64,000 bases of DNA from Desulfuromonas soudanensis (GTDB lineage Bacteria; Desulfobacterota; Desulfuromonadia; Desulfuromonadales; WTL), in NCBI RefSeq assembly GCF_001278055.1, contig NZ_CP010802.1, positions 1,775,504-1,839,503 on the forward strand, in the 5' to 3' direction. Each line of letters begins with the position of its first letter. Positions within the stretch are counted from its first letter, which is position 1. Shown piece by piece: positions 23,548-32,723 of this stretch. The notes under the pieces are model-generated. The model saw nothing but the letters and a program-made list of their open reading frames with translations. It was not told the DNA's origin and ran no database searches. The position numbers and the translations under genes were made by a program.

Positions 23548-24540
23548 TTGGACAAGAGCGAAGCACTGGAGCGGTTTGTCGCCGCCGACCAGAATCTGGC
23601 AAACCAGTTGTTTGGCCAGCAGAACAGGTATCTCAGGCAGATTGAACGGTCCCTCGGCGTGCGCATCGGTTCCAATGGGACCGAACTCACCATCGGCGGC
23701 GACCCGGCGGCGGCAGAACTCGCCCGCCGCCTGATGGAGGAACTTCATTCCCTCCTCAAGGAGGGGTACCCGCTCTATCCTTCCGATATCGATTACGCGA
23801 TCCGGATCCTCAGCGCCAACTCCAGGGCCCGTCTCGGGGACATCTTTCTCGATACCATCAGCATCCCCGCACGCAAGAAAAACATTTCCCCGAAAAGTCT
23901 CGCCCAGAAGACCTATATCGACGGTATCCGCAACAACGATGTGGTTTTCGGCATCGGTCCGGCCGGGACAGGCAAAACCTATCTGGCCATGGCCATGGCC
24001 GTTTCTTTCCTGATGAAAAAGGAAGTCAGCCGCATCGTTCTGGTGCGCCCCGCAGTCGAGGCCGGAGAGAAACTCGGATTCCTCCCCGGCGATATTGCCG
24101 AAAAGATCAACCCCTACCTGCGTCCCCTCTACGACGCCCTCTTCGACATGATGTCCGTGGAAAAGGGGCAGGATCTCATCGATCGCGGAATCATCGAAGT
24201 GGCTCCCCTGGCCTTCATGCGCGGACGGACCCTCAACGACGCCTTCGTCATCCTCGACGAGGCGCAGAACACGACCCAGGAGCAGATGAAGATGTTCCTC
24301 ACCCGCCTCGGTTTCGGCAGTCGCGCCATCGTCACCGGCGACGTCACGCAGATCGATCTCCCCTCCGGGCGTCTTTCCGGCCTGGTCGAGGCGACCGAGA
24401 TCCTTCAGGGGATTCCCGGGATCTTTTTCAACTATTTTTCCGACCGGGACGTAGTACGTCACCCCATCGTGCAGAGCATCGTCCAGGCCTATGATCGGGC
24501 CCGGCCGGCTCCTGCCAAAAAGGCAATCCCCACACCATGA
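23548..24540 (+). CDS. phoH: PhoH-like ATPase (YbeZ family)
   Basis: A P-loop protein of the PhoH/YbeZ family, functionally linked to the RNase YbeY and ribosome/RNA quality control. The 330-residue product has a KH-like N-terminal region (LGVRIGSNGTELTIGG) and a PhoH core with Walker A GPAGTGKT at 137-144 and Walker B FVILDEAQNTT. I set the start at TTG 23548, which has AAAGGGA five bases upstream; TTG 23518 would add ten residues. The stop overlaps the next ATG (ATGA at 24537-24540). It heads the phoH-pgpH-ybeY-dgkA/PAP2-corC-lnt operon. Confidence 0.92.
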   Translation: MDKSEALERFVAADQNLANQLFGQQNRYLRQIERSLGVRIGSNGTELTIGGDPAAAELARRLMEELHSLLKEGYPLYPSDIDYAIRILSANSRARLGDIFLDTISIPARKKNISPKSLAQKTYIDGIRNNDVVFGIGPAGTGKTYLAMAMAVSFLMKKEVSRIVLVRPAVEAGEKLGFLPGDIAEKINPYLRPLYDALFDMMSVEKGQDLIDRGIIEVAPLAFMRGRTLNDAFVILDEAQNTTQEQMKMFLTRLGFGSRAIVTGDVTQIDLPSGRLSGLVEATEILQGIPGIFFNYFSDRDVVRHPIVQSIVQAYDRARPAPAKKAIPTP

Positions 24541-26918
24541 CCAAGACCGATCGAAAACCCGAGAGTGGGCAACGTGCGTCCAAAGGGGCGGGGTTCTGGA
24601 AGATTCTTCGCCTGTCGCTGGATGAACACCAGCAGCGCCACCTCCTCCTTTTCGTGCTGGCGCTGATTCTGACGGCCATCATCATTCCCAAGGGGGGATT
24701 CGTCCCCGACTATTATTCCCCCGGCGATATTGTTTCCCGGGATATCAAGGCTCCCAAAGACCTTCTGATTCCCGACCTGCCGCTGACGGAAACCAAGCGT
24801 CAGGAGGCCGAAGATGCGGTCCTGCCATTTTATGACTTCGACCCGAAGACAGCTGTTGATACCGCCGAACGCCTCGTTCAGGCTTTGAAGCTCGTCTCCG
24901 GCCAGGCGGAACCCTCCGGGACTTCCGAAACCCTGCGCAAGGGAGTAGAAGGGGTTCTCGGCATCAGTCTCAGCGATCAGGAATACAGCGCTTTTGTGAA
25001 ACTGCGGGTCGGTAGCGGAAACCTCGCTCGTTTGCGCAGCGCTGTGACGCAGGCCCTGAGCAAGAATATTGTCGGGAACCTTCAGCTCTTCCAGCCGGAC
25101 CAGCAACGGGGAATAACGATTCGTGACCTGGTCTCCCAGAAGGAAACGGTCGCTCCCGCTCTTCAGGACGTCGTCGGTGTCGGCGATGCCCAGGAAGCCC
25201 TGAACCAGGGGATCGAAGGGATCGGCGAGTTCTCGGCCAAGGAGCGTCAGGTCCTTCTTTCTGTGGTGCAGAAACTGCTGCGTCCCAACCTGACCTTCAA
25301 CAAGAACGAGACCGAAGCCAGAAAGCGGCTGGCGCGGGAGGGTGTCAAGCCGGTTCTCTTCCAGGTCAAGAAGGGAGAGATGATCGTTCGCGAAGGGGAG
25401 CGGGTGTCGGAGGAGCAGATCAAAAAGCTTCGCGCAATGCGGGAGTTGGGGAGCGACTACAGCACCCTGCGTACCGGGCTCGGTCTCCTCCTCTGCACCA
25501 TGCTCCTGGTCTTTTCCTGTCACCGCTATGCGCGGCGCAATATTCGCAAATACCAACCCGTGAACCGGGATCTCCTCTTTCTCGGTCTGACCTTCATCGG
25601 ACTCTTTGTCCTGATCAAACTGTCCATTTTCGTCTTCACAGCACTGGAGAGTGCCTTCCCCTATATCGACTCAACAAGCTACCATTATCTCCTCCCTTTT
25701 GCTGTCGGCGCCATGTTGGTGCGGATCGTACTGAATTCCGAAATTGCCCTGATATTTGCGGTCCTCTCTTCCCTTCTACTGGGCGTTCTCTTCGGCGACA
25801 ACCTCTTTATTACCTTCTACGCCCTGGTCGGCAGCCTGACGGGTGCCCACTGGGTGCGCCAGTGCAAGGAGCGTTCGACCCTCTATCATGCGGGGCTGCG
25901 GATTTCTCTGGTCAACGCCCTGTTGATTTTCGCCATTCACCTGATGGCGGGACGGGCTTTTGATCCCCAGCTTCTTTACAAGCTCGGCTTCGGCCTGGTC
26001 AGCGGCTTTCTCTGTGCGGTGACGGTCAACGGCACCATCCCCCTGGTGGAATCGATTTTCAAGTACACAACCGACATCAAGCTCCTTGAACTGGCCAACA
26101 TGAACAAGCCGGTCCTGCGAGAACTGATGATCCAGGCTCCCGGGACCTATCACCACTCGGTCATCGTCGGCAATCTGGTGGAGGCCGCGGCCGAAGTTAT
26201 CAATGCCAATCCCCTCCTGGCGCGGGTGGCCGCCTATTATCACGACGTCGGCAAGATTCGCAAGCCCCTTTATTTCGTGGAGAATCTGGGAAACCAGGAG
26301 AACCGCCACGATAAGCTGGCTCCGTCGATGAGTGCCCTGATCCTCATGTCCCACGTCAAGGACGGCGTCGAGATCGCCCGGGAGAACAAGCTCGGTGAAA
26401 ATCTGGTGGATATCATCCGCCAGCACCATGGAACCGCTTTGATCAAATTCTTCTATGACAAGGCCAAGAACAAGGAAGATCCCGGTGTGCAGCAGGTCGA
26501 CGAGCGTGACTACCGCTACCCCGGTCCCAAACCGCAGACGCGGGAGGCGGCCTTGATCATGCTCGCCGACGCCGTGGAGGCGGCCAGTCGCACCCTGACT
26601 GAACCGACTCCGGCCCGCATTCAGGGGATGGTGCAGAAAATCGTCAATAACATATTTATCGACGGTCAGCTCGACGAGTGCGAGCTGACTCTCAAGGATC
26701 TGCACAATATCGCCAAAAGTTTCAACCTGATACTGGCAGGAATCTTCCACCATCGGATCGATTATCCCGAACCGGCCTACAAGGAACGGGACAAGGATGC
26801 AGCCAAAAGGAAAAACGGTGAAGATACAAATCGAGAACCGGCAAAAGAGACAAAAGATAAGGAAGCTGAGCCTGCGAAAAGTGGCGCGGAGGATCTTAAG
26901 CGTCTCGGGATGTCCTGA
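24537..26918 (+). CDS. 7TM-HD family protein, PgpH-like (cyclic-di-AMP phosphodiesterase family)
   Basis: The 793-residue inner-membrane protein has a first membrane segment near residue 40, a large extracytoplasmic 7TMR-HDED domain to about residue 310, a bundle of seven membrane helices (about 315-500) and a cytoplasmic HD domain with HHSVIVGN and the metal motif at His569-Asp570 in YYHDVGK. In Listeria, PgpH degrades c-di-AMP; a diadenylate cyclase is not in this window, so the substrate here is inferred. The last 35 residues are charged, low in complexity, and overlap ybeY by 101 bases. Its place between phoH and ybeY matches the yqfF arrangement of many bacteria. Confidence 0.9.
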   Translation: MTKTDRKPESGQRASKGAGFWKILRLSLDEHQQRHLLLFVLALILTAIIIPKGGFVPDYYSPGDIVSRDIKAPKDLLIPDLPLTETKRQEAEDAVLPFYDFDPKTAVDTAERLVQALKLVSGQAEPSGTSETLRKGVEGVLGISLSDQEYSAFVKLRVGSGNLARLRSAVTQALSKNIVGNLQLFQPDQQRGITIRDLVSQKETVAPALQDVVGVGDAQEALNQGIEGIGEFSAKERQVLLSVVQKLLRPNLTFNKNETEARKRLAREGVKPVLFQVKKGEMIVREGERVSEEQIKKLRAMRELGSDYSTLRTGLGLLLCTMLLVFSCHRYARRNIRKYQPVNRDLLFLGLTFIGLFVLIKLSIFVFTALESAFPYIDSTSYHYLLPFAVGAMLVRIVLNSEIALIFAVLSSLLLGVLFGDNLFITFYALVGSLTGAHWVRQCKERSTLYHAGLRISLVNALLIFAIHLMAGRAFDPQLLYKLGFGLVSGFLCAVTVNGTIPLVESIFKYTTDIKLLELANMNKPVLRELMIQAPGTYHHSVIVGNLVEAAAEVINANPLLARVAAYYHDVGKIRKPLYFVENLGNQENRHDKLAPSMSALILMSHVKDGVEIARENKLGENLVDIIRQHHGTALIKFFYDKAKNKEDPGVQQVDERDYRYPGPKPQTREAALIMLADAVEAASRTLTEPTPARIQGMVQKIVNNIFIDGQLDECELTLKDLHNIAKSFNLILAGIFHHRIDYPEPAYKERDKDAAKRKNGEDTNREPAKETKDKEAEPAKSGAEDLKRLGMS

Positions 26919-27288
26919 CGCCGAACTCTCGGTGGTGATCGTCGACGACGAGGAGATCAGGAGCATCAATTCCGACTACCTCGAGCGCGACCGTTCGACC
27001 AACGTGATTTCCTTTGCCATGCAGGAAGGGGAGGGGGCCGGGATTCACCCCGGGCTTCTCGGTGATGTGGTCATCTCCGCCGATACCGCGGCCCGGGACG
27101 CCCTGGAGGCGGGACTCCCCTTCGAAAGTGAGCTCTACTTTCTTCTTCTGCACGGTATTCTTCATCTTCTTGGCTACGACCATGAGCGCGGAACTGCAGA
27201 GGAGGCTCGGAGGATGGAGGCCCGGGAGGAGGAGATTTTTGCCATACTGCGCCGGGAATTCCTGGGTGGCGACACAGGGGGGGCATGA
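26818..27288 (+). CDS. ybeY: Endoribonuclease YbeY (rRNA maturation factor)
   Basis: A metal-dependent RNase needed for 16S rRNA 3' end maturation and ribosome quality control. The 156-residue product ends its core with the signature HGILHLLGYDH, giving zinc ligands His112, His116 and His122. I start it at GTG 26818, preceded by AAAAGGA (26805-26811), giving the typical VKIQIENRQ opening; ATG 26797 is a seven-codon alternative. The gene overlaps the end of pgpH by about 100 bases and shares ATGA with the next gene, so translation is likely coupled. Confidence 0.93.
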   Translation: MKIQIENRQKRQKIRKLSLRKVARRILSVSGCPDAELSVVIVDDEEIRSINSDYLERDRSTNVISFAMQEGEGAGIHPGLLGDVVISADTAARDALEAGLPFESELYFLLLHGILHLLGYDHERGTAEEARRMEAREEEIFAILRREFLGGDTGGA

Positions 27289-27983
27289 AGCCTTCGAGCT
27301 GGCTGGAGAGCGTTAACTGCGCCATCGAAGGGATTCTCTGGAGCGTCAAGTCGCAGCGCCACATGCGCTACCATTTTGTTGCCGCCGTCTCCGTTCTCCT
27401 TATGGCTCTCTTCTTTCACGTCTCGGCCCTGGAATTTCTTCTCCTGGCCTTTGCCGTGATTCTGGTGATCTTCGCCGAGCTGGTCAATACCGCTTTCGAG
27501 GTGGTGGTCGATCTCGTTTCCCCCGATTTTCACCTCCTGGCGCGACGGGCCAAGGATGTGGCCGCCGGCGCCGTTCTGGTGACCAGTGTCGGCGCCCTCA
27601 TTGCCGGATATCTGGTTCTGTCCCGCTACGTCTTCCCCGGCACCGGCTGGGACTTCAGCGGACTCGGGCCGCCGCGGGGCGAACTGTCCGTCGTTTCGGT
27701 CCTGGTTGTGACCATCCTGGTCGTTTTTATCAAGGCCTGTACCGGCAGGGGAACCCCCCTGCACGGCGGCATGCCGAGCGGCCATGCCGCCGTCGCCTTT
27801 TCCATCGCGACCTCGGTGGCCCTGTCCAGCGTCGGAGCGCTGACCACCCTTCTGGCCGTGGTGCTGGCGACGATGGTCTGCCACAGCCGTCTGCTCCTGA
27901 AAATTCACACCCTGCGGGAGGTGCTGGTCGGCATCCTGCTGGGTGTGGTCGTGACACTGATTCTTCACCTGTTGTTTGCCTGA
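27285..27983 (+). CDS. Diacylglycerol/undecaprenol kinase fused to a PAP2 phosphatase domain
   Basis: A 232-residue membrane protein with two recognisable halves. The N-terminal 120 residues are of the DgkA type (SVNCAIEGILWSVKSQRHMRYH, ELVNTAFEVVVDL, ARRAKDVAAGAVL), which phosphorylates undecaprenol or diacylglycerol. The C-terminal half has the PAP2 signatures PSGHAAVAF and HSRLLLKIHTLREVLVG, which normally dephosphorylate undecaprenyl diphosphate or phosphatidate. The fusion would put both a kinase and a phosphatase for the lipid carrier in one chain; such fusions are known in bacteria. The start overlaps the ybeY stop by four bases. Confidence 0.88.
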   Translation: MKPSSWLESVNCAIEGILWSVKSQRHMRYHFVAAVSVLLMALFFHVSALEFLLLAFAVILVIFAELVNTAFEVVVDLVSPDFHLLARRAKDVAAGAVLVTSVGALIAGYLVLSRYVFPGTGWDFSGLGPPRGELSVVSVLVVTILVVFIKACTGRGTPLHGGMPSGHAAVAFSIATSVALSSVGALTTLLAVVLATMVCHSRLLLKIHTLREVLVGILLGVVVTLILHLLFA

Positions 27984-28042
27984 TTTGCCTCCCGGCGCCT
28001 GTGCCGGGAGCCCTACATACCCAAAGAGGAGGACACGCTTTC

Positions 28043-28906
28043 GTGGACGAAGACAGTCCCAACGGTAGACCATCAACATGGCGGCAGACTCTGCAGCACA
28101 TGGTTTTCGGCCGGCGCCGGGCGCTCACCGAAAAGGATCTGCAGGAAATCATCAACGAGTCGGAGGTTGAGGGGATCATCAACGAAGGGGAGGGGGAGAT
28201 GCTCCACTCGATCTTCGAATTCGGTGAAACCATCGTTCGGGAGATCATGGTTCCCCGCACCGACATGGTCAGCTGCAGCACCACCGCCACTCTCGGCGAA
28301 CTTCTCGATGCGGTGATTTCCTCCGGACATTCGCGGATCCCCATCTACGAGGGGACCAACGACCGGATCGTCGGTATCGTCTATGCCAAGGACCTTCTGC
28401 GATTCTGGGGACAGCCCGCCGAAGAGATCTCGATTCCGCGGGTGATGCGAACCCCCTATTTCGTACCGGAAACCAAAAATATCGAGGCCCTCCTTCAGGA
28501 ATTCCGCACCAAGCGCGTTCACATGGCCATCGCCATCGATGAATACGGCGGCACCTCCGGCCTCATCACCATCGAGGATTTGATCGAGGAAATCGTCGGC
28601 GACATTCAGGATGAATACGACCTCGAGGAGGACTGGCTGCAGGAGGAGGAGGACGGGACGATCCTGGTCGACGGTCGTCTCAACATCGAGGAACTTGAGG
28701 AGCATTTCGATATCACCATCCCCCGGGAAAAGTTCGACACCGTGGGCGGGTATCTCTTCAACCTCATGGGGCATATCCCCCTCCCCCAGGAGGAGATCAG
28801 CGACAACGGGCTGGTAATGACCGTCATCGAGTGCGACTCCCGCAAGATTCGCAAGGTTCGCATCCGTCGTCTCCCCAGGGAAAACTCCGCCGCGGGAGTT
28901 ATCTGA
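28043..28906 (+). CDS. corC: CorC/HlyC-type protein with paired CBS domains
   Basis: A cytoplasmic protein of the YbeX/CorC type. The 287-residue chain has an N-terminal helical region (ALTEKDLQEIINESEVEGIINEGE), two CBS domains at about residues 65-190, and a CorC_HlyC C-terminal domain at about 200-285. It lacks the DUF21 membrane domain. Homologues are linked to magnesium/cobalt efflux and, in E. coli, to ribosome-related functions. I choose GTG 28043 (AGGAGG at 28027-28032) over the in-frame GTG 28001. It stands in the conserved ybeZ-ybeY-ybeX-lnt order. Confidence 0.9.
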   Translation: MDEDSPNGRPSTWRQTLQHMVFGRRRALTEKDLQEIINESEVEGIINEGEGEMLHSIFEFGETIVREIMVPRTDMVSCSTTATLGELLDAVISSGHSRIPIYEGTNDRIVGIVYAKDLLRFWGQPAEEISIPRVMRTPYFVPETKNIEALLQEFRTKRVHMAIAIDEYGGTSGLITIEDLIEEIVGDIQDEYDLEEDWLQEEEDGTILVDGRLNIEELEEHFDITIPREKFDTVGGYLFNLMGHIPLPQEEISDNGLVMTVIECDSRKIRKVRIRRLPRENSAAGVI

Positions 28907-28909
28907 CGG

Positions 28910-30466
28910 ATGCGGCGTCTTGTTCCCGACAGACCGACCCTGCTGGCCCTGGGGTCCGGTCTCCTCCTTGCTTTTTCCTTTCCCCGTCTCGATCTCGCCA
29001 GTGTCGCCTGGTTCGCCCTCGCCCCCCTTTTCGTCTCCATGTTCGGGCGTCCCTTCCGCAGCGGTTTTGTCGCCGGAGCCGGTTTTTTCGCAGTGGTCCT
29101 TTACTGGCTGAACATCGTCATGACCACTTATGGCCAGATGCATCCGCTCTTTTCCCTGGCCGCCTATCTGATACTGGTCTGTTATCTGGCTCTCTTCTTT
29201 GCGGTAACCACCTGGGCCGCCTGTCGACTGCGGGAACGCCTCGGCCTTTCCATCGTCGTCACCCTTCCGGTTTTCTGGGTGGCTCTGGAATTTCTCCGCT
29301 CCTTCCTCCTCTCGGGCTTCCCCTGGGCGACCCTCGGCTATTCCCAGCAGAGTCATCTGGCCCTGGTCCAGTCCGCCGACCTCTTCGGTGTCTATGGAAT
29401 CAGTTTCCTGCTGATTCTCAGTAACGCCACCCTGGCCCGCTGCTGGCAGTGGTACGCAGGAAGGACGGCCGGCTCCAGGCCCTTTCCCCTGGCGGCTCTG
29501 ACCGTTGCCCTCCTTCTCTTTGCCGCCAACGCCGGCTACGGATTCTACCGCCTCGGACAGGGGGTGGATGTGCGGGAGGAGACCCTGACCCTCGGCCTGA
29601 TCCAGGGAAACATCGATCAGTCGGTCAAGTGGGATCCGACAAATCAGGAAGCGACCGTCGACACCTATCGCCGTCTTTCGGAAGAGGCCGTTCGAAGCGG
29701 TTCGGCCGAGCTGCTGATCTGGCCCGAGAGCGCCACCCCCTTCTACTTTCAGGACGGAGGCCCTCTGGCTGCTCTTGTCAGGGAGGTTCCCCAGGGGGGC
29801 GCAGAGGGACTGATTTTCGGCAGCCCGGCCTATGAGGTGGTCAACCGGCGCTATCATTATCTCAACAGCGCCTTTCTCCTCTCTCCCCAGGGGACGGTTC
29901 TTGGGCGCAGCGACAAGATTCACCTGGTCCCCTTCGGCGAATACGTCCCCCTCAAGCCCTTTCTCCCTTTCATCGACAAACTGGTGGTGGGGATCGGTGA
30001 CTTCTCTCCCGGGACGGTCAGCCCCCTCCCCATGAACGGCTCCGAGATCGGCGTTCTGGTCTGCTTCGAAGGGATTTTCCCCGAACTGGCCAGGGATTAC
30101 GTTGCCAAAGGGAGCGACCTTCTGGTGAACATCACCAACGACGCCTGGTTCGGACGCTCTTCGGCTCCCTACCAGCATCTGGCCATGACCCGCTTTCGCG
30201 CCATTGAAAACCGCGTCTGGGTCGCCCGCGCCGCCAACACCGGGATCTCGGCCCTGATTGCCCCTTCGGGACGGATCGTCGCGCAGACCCCGATCTTCGA
30301 GACGCGCTATCTAACGGGTTCCGTCGGCCTCGGAGCGTCTCCGACCCTCTACACCCGCTTCGGCGATCTCCTGCCGATTCTCCTGCTCCCCTTCTGCTGC
30401 TTCTGGCTGGTGAAAACCAGAAAACCTTCCTCGGCCGCCCTCGATCCTGAAGATCTTCTCCCCTGA
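28910..30466 (+). CDS. lnt: Apolipoprotein N-acyltransferase
   Basis: Adds the third acyl chain to the N-terminal cysteine of lipoproteins in the inner membrane, the step before Lol sorting. The 518-residue protein has about seven N-terminal membrane helices and a periplasmic nitrilase-like domain with catalytic residues Glu273 (WPES), Lys336 (DKIHLVPFGEY) and Cys385 (LVCFEG). All three are present. It starts three bases after the corC stop. The window also encodes lolC/E, lolD and several lipoproteins that would be its substrates. Confidence 0.96.
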   Translation: MRRLVPDRPTLLALGSGLLLAFSFPRLDLASVAWFALAPLFVSMFGRPFRSGFVAGAGFFAVVLYWLNIVMTTYGQMHPLFSLAAYLILVCYLALFFAVTTWAACRLRERLGLSIVVTLPVFWVALEFLRSFLLSGFPWATLGYSQQSHLALVQSADLFGVYGISFLLILSNATLARCWQWYAGRTAGSRPFPLAALTVALLLFAANAGYGFYRLGQGVDVREETLTLGLIQGNIDQSVKWDPTNQEATVDTYRRLSEEAVRSGSAELLIWPESATPFYFQDGGPLAALVREVPQGGAEGLIFGSPAYEVVNRRYHYLNSAFLLSPQGTVLGRSDKIHLVPFGEYVPLKPFLPFIDKLVVGIGDFSPGTVSPLPMNGSEIGVLVCFEGIFPELARDYVAKGSDLLVNITNDAWFGRSSAPYQHLAMTRFRAIENRVWVARAANTGISALIAPSGRIVAQTPIFETRYLTGSVGLGASPTLYTRFGDLLPILLLPFCCFWLVKTRKPSSAALDPEDLLP

Positions 30467-30497
30467 ATCCGGTGAACTCAACTGATACTTTAGTATG

Positions 30498-30532
30498 GAG
30501 ACTTTTGTATACCAATTAGATACAAGAGTCTC
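30498..30532. repeat. Inverted repeat between lnt and the FN3 lipoprotein gene
   Basis: Two 13-base arms (30498-30510, GAGACTTTTGTAT; 30520-30532) pair with one mismatch around a nine-base spacer in an A/T-rich stretch. No T-run follows, so it is more operator-like or hairpin-like than a terminator. It lies 108 bases before the lipoprotein ATG. Confidence 0.6.
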
Positions 30533-30639
30533 ATTGTGAACCTTAGTCAGATTGGTAGACTCTCATCGTAAAGCGGTTGTCCGAAACCCATCCGAAGCGG
30601 ATGGGTCCGCCGGGGGACCATTGCGGAGGGAGGTGTTCC

Positions 30640-32550
30640 ATGAAAAAAACATTGAACAGGACCGGAGGCCGACCTTTTCAGCTCTGTGCGCATCAGCTTC
30701 TGTTGTTCCTGTGGACCCTGGTCCTTTTATTTCTGCCGATGGCCGGGTGTAATAGCAGTTCATCCCCGCCGCCTGCGACTCCGGAGCTGGCCGTTCCACA
30801 GATCACCTCGCTGACCTCCGGGGACGGTACCGCCACGGTGGCCTGGACCACGGTCCCCGGAGCAATCGCCTACAACCTCTACGGAGGGCTCGCCCCTGGG
30901 GTGACTCCGGCCAACGGGCTGCTGGTCGCCGACGTCGTTTCCCCTCTCACCGTAACCGGCCTGGAAAACGGCACCAGTTACTATTGTGTGGTGACGGCCG
31001 TCCATCCCGCAGGAGAGAGTTTCCCCTCTGCAGAGGGTTCGGTCACCCTGGCGCCAAGCGCCCCGGCGAGTATTTCGGTGACGGCCACCGACGTCCCGGC
31101 GGGAGAAACCTATACGCCCTCGGTCATTGTGCAATGGTCCGACGTTCCGGTCGGAGCGACCTCCTACAATCTCTACAGATCCGAAGCCCCACCGGTGACT
31201 CTTGCCAGTCCGGCTTTCCCCGGCGTCACCTCCCCCTATACCGATCTGGCGGTCAGTTACGACACCACCTACTACTACATGGTGACGGCCGTCGGGGTCG
31301 GTGGTGAGAGTCTGCCGTCCCAGCAGGTTTCGGTTCAGCCGCGTCTTCCCCTCGATGCTCCGGTCAATGTCACAGCCACCGTGACCGAGGAGGCGACACG
31401 CTCCATCACCCTCTCCTGGTCCCCCCCCCTGACCGGAGCCGCACCGGAAAGCTACAACCTATATCGCTCCGAAACTCCCGGAGTGATCGTCGATCCGGCG
31501 AACCGGATCGCGGCCGCGGTGACCGCCTCTCCCTACGTCGACACGGCCGGTCTGGTCGGCGGCGTCACCTATTACTATGTCATTACCGCCGTTATCGGGA
31601 CGACGGAAAGCGCACCTTCTGCCGAAGTGTCGGCGACGGCCCGGGGGTCACGGAGCACGACCGGCGGTGGCGGGGATACCGGGTACGGCAACAATCTTTC
31701 CTTTCCGTTGGTTTTTGCCGATGGTTACGGAGTAACCGGGACCCTCCTATCCACAACAGTGGTCCCTCCCTACACCCTGACCAATATCGACGTCAATACC
31801 GGGTTGCGGCCGACGGTGGACGAACTGGCCTCCCTGGCCGAATTTCCCCATTTCGATCCGCTTACGGTCTTTCTCCTCAATTCCGTCCCCTACTACGAGC
31901 AACAGACGGTCAATACCTGGCAGGCCGATTGGGTCAACGGTATTGCCGCAGACCCCGGAGCCGTTCAGGAGGTTACCGTCGACTGGGGAGACAATCTGGC
32001 AAGCGTCTCCTTCTCGGCCAATTCGGTGATTCGGGTGGAGACGGTCCTCTATCAGGACACTGCTCTCAGTGATCCCGCCGATACGTTGACGGCCTACAAT
32101 ATGGCGCTTCTTTTCGGCTCTCAGGTCACCGAAATGCAGGGAACCGATGCCACGACCTATGAATCGACCCGTCGCAATGTCTTTGCCGTCACCGCGCGCC
32201 TGACCATCGAGAAGCTCGACGGACCGGGCGGAAACGTGGTTTATACCCTGTTCGACAGGGCCCTCGCGGAGAATTTCGGTATTGACGGCACGGGGGGGTA
32301 TTCTGCCGAGATCAATGTCGCCGGCAGACTCGTTTATGGGTACAATTGGATGCTCAATCAGGATGTCCTTCCTGAACCGATCACCAAAACCGGGTGGTGG
32401 CGTCTGACCTTCAGCCTCGATGACAGCGCCACCATCGGCAGCGAGGTGGTGAACAACCACACCAGCCTGGTTGCCATGGATCCGAGCGATACCACGGCCC
32501 TGCTCGATACCCCGAACAATTTCACTTCCATCGAGGTGGAAGTCCGCTAG
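30640..32550 (+). CDS. Lipoprotein with three fibronectin type III-like domains
   Basis: A 636-residue exported protein. The signal peptide ends in the lipobox LPMAGC (about residue 38), then a short Ser/Pro linker, three FN3-like repeats at roughly 48-138, 139-233 and 234-334 (each with a YNLY and Y-Y-V-TAV strand pattern), a Gly-rich hinge, and a C-terminal beta-rich domain of about 300 residues that I do not recognise. The start ATG 30640 has a GGAGGGAGGTG site; the longer in-frame TTG start is rejected because it would bury the signal peptide. Likely an outer-membrane or surface adhesin-like protein; its role is unknown. Confidence 0.82.
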   Translation: MKKTLNRTGGRPFQLCAHQLLLFLWTLVLLFLPMAGCNSSSSPPPATPELAVPQITSLTSGDGTATVAWTTVPGAIAYNLYGGLAPGVTPANGLLVADVVSPLTVTGLENGTSYYCVVTAVHPAGESFPSAEGSVTLAPSAPASISVTATDVPAGETYTPSVIVQWSDVPVGATSYNLYRSEAPPVTLASPAFPGVTSPYTDLAVSYDTTYYYMVTAVGVGGESLPSQQVSVQPRLPLDAPVNVTATVTEEATRSITLSWSPPLTGAAPESYNLYRSETPGVIVDPANRIAAAVTASPYVDTAGLVGGVTYYYVITAVIGTTESAPSAEVSATARGSRSTTGGGGDTGYGNNLSFPLVFADGYGVTGTLLSTTVVPPYTLTNIDVNTGLRPTVDELASLAEFPHFDPLTVFLLNSVPYYEQQTVNTWQADWVNGIAADPGAVQEVTVDWGDNLASVSFSANSVIRVETVLYQDTALSDPADTLTAYNMALLFGSQVTEMQGTDATTYESTRRNVFAVTARLTIEKLDGPGGNVVYTLFDRALAENFGIDGTGGYSAEINVAGRLVYGYNWMLNQDVLPEPITKTGWWRLTFSLDDSATIGSEVVNNHTSLVAMDPSDTTALLDTPNNFTSIEVEVR

Positions 32551-32563
32551 CCTCCCCGTTCCA

Positions 32564-32601
32564 TGGTTCCGGGGGAGGGGGGTTCCCCACCCCCGGAACC
32601 A
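32564..32601 (+). terminator. Stem-loop after the FN3 lipoprotein gene
   Basis: A perfect 12-pair stem (32564-32575 with 32590-32601) with a 14-base loop begins 14 bases after the stop codon. The T-run is weak and displaced (near 32620), so termination is likely but not certain. Confidence 0.55.
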
Positions 32602-32723
32602 CCTGCCATGTTCCCCCTGATTTTTATCCCTATACCTTTTTGAGTTGTAATTCCACCCCCCGGTGATATGAGAGTAGTGTTGTTCCGGACCCGATTATGT
32701 TGAGGTCGTCGAAGGGGGGAAGA

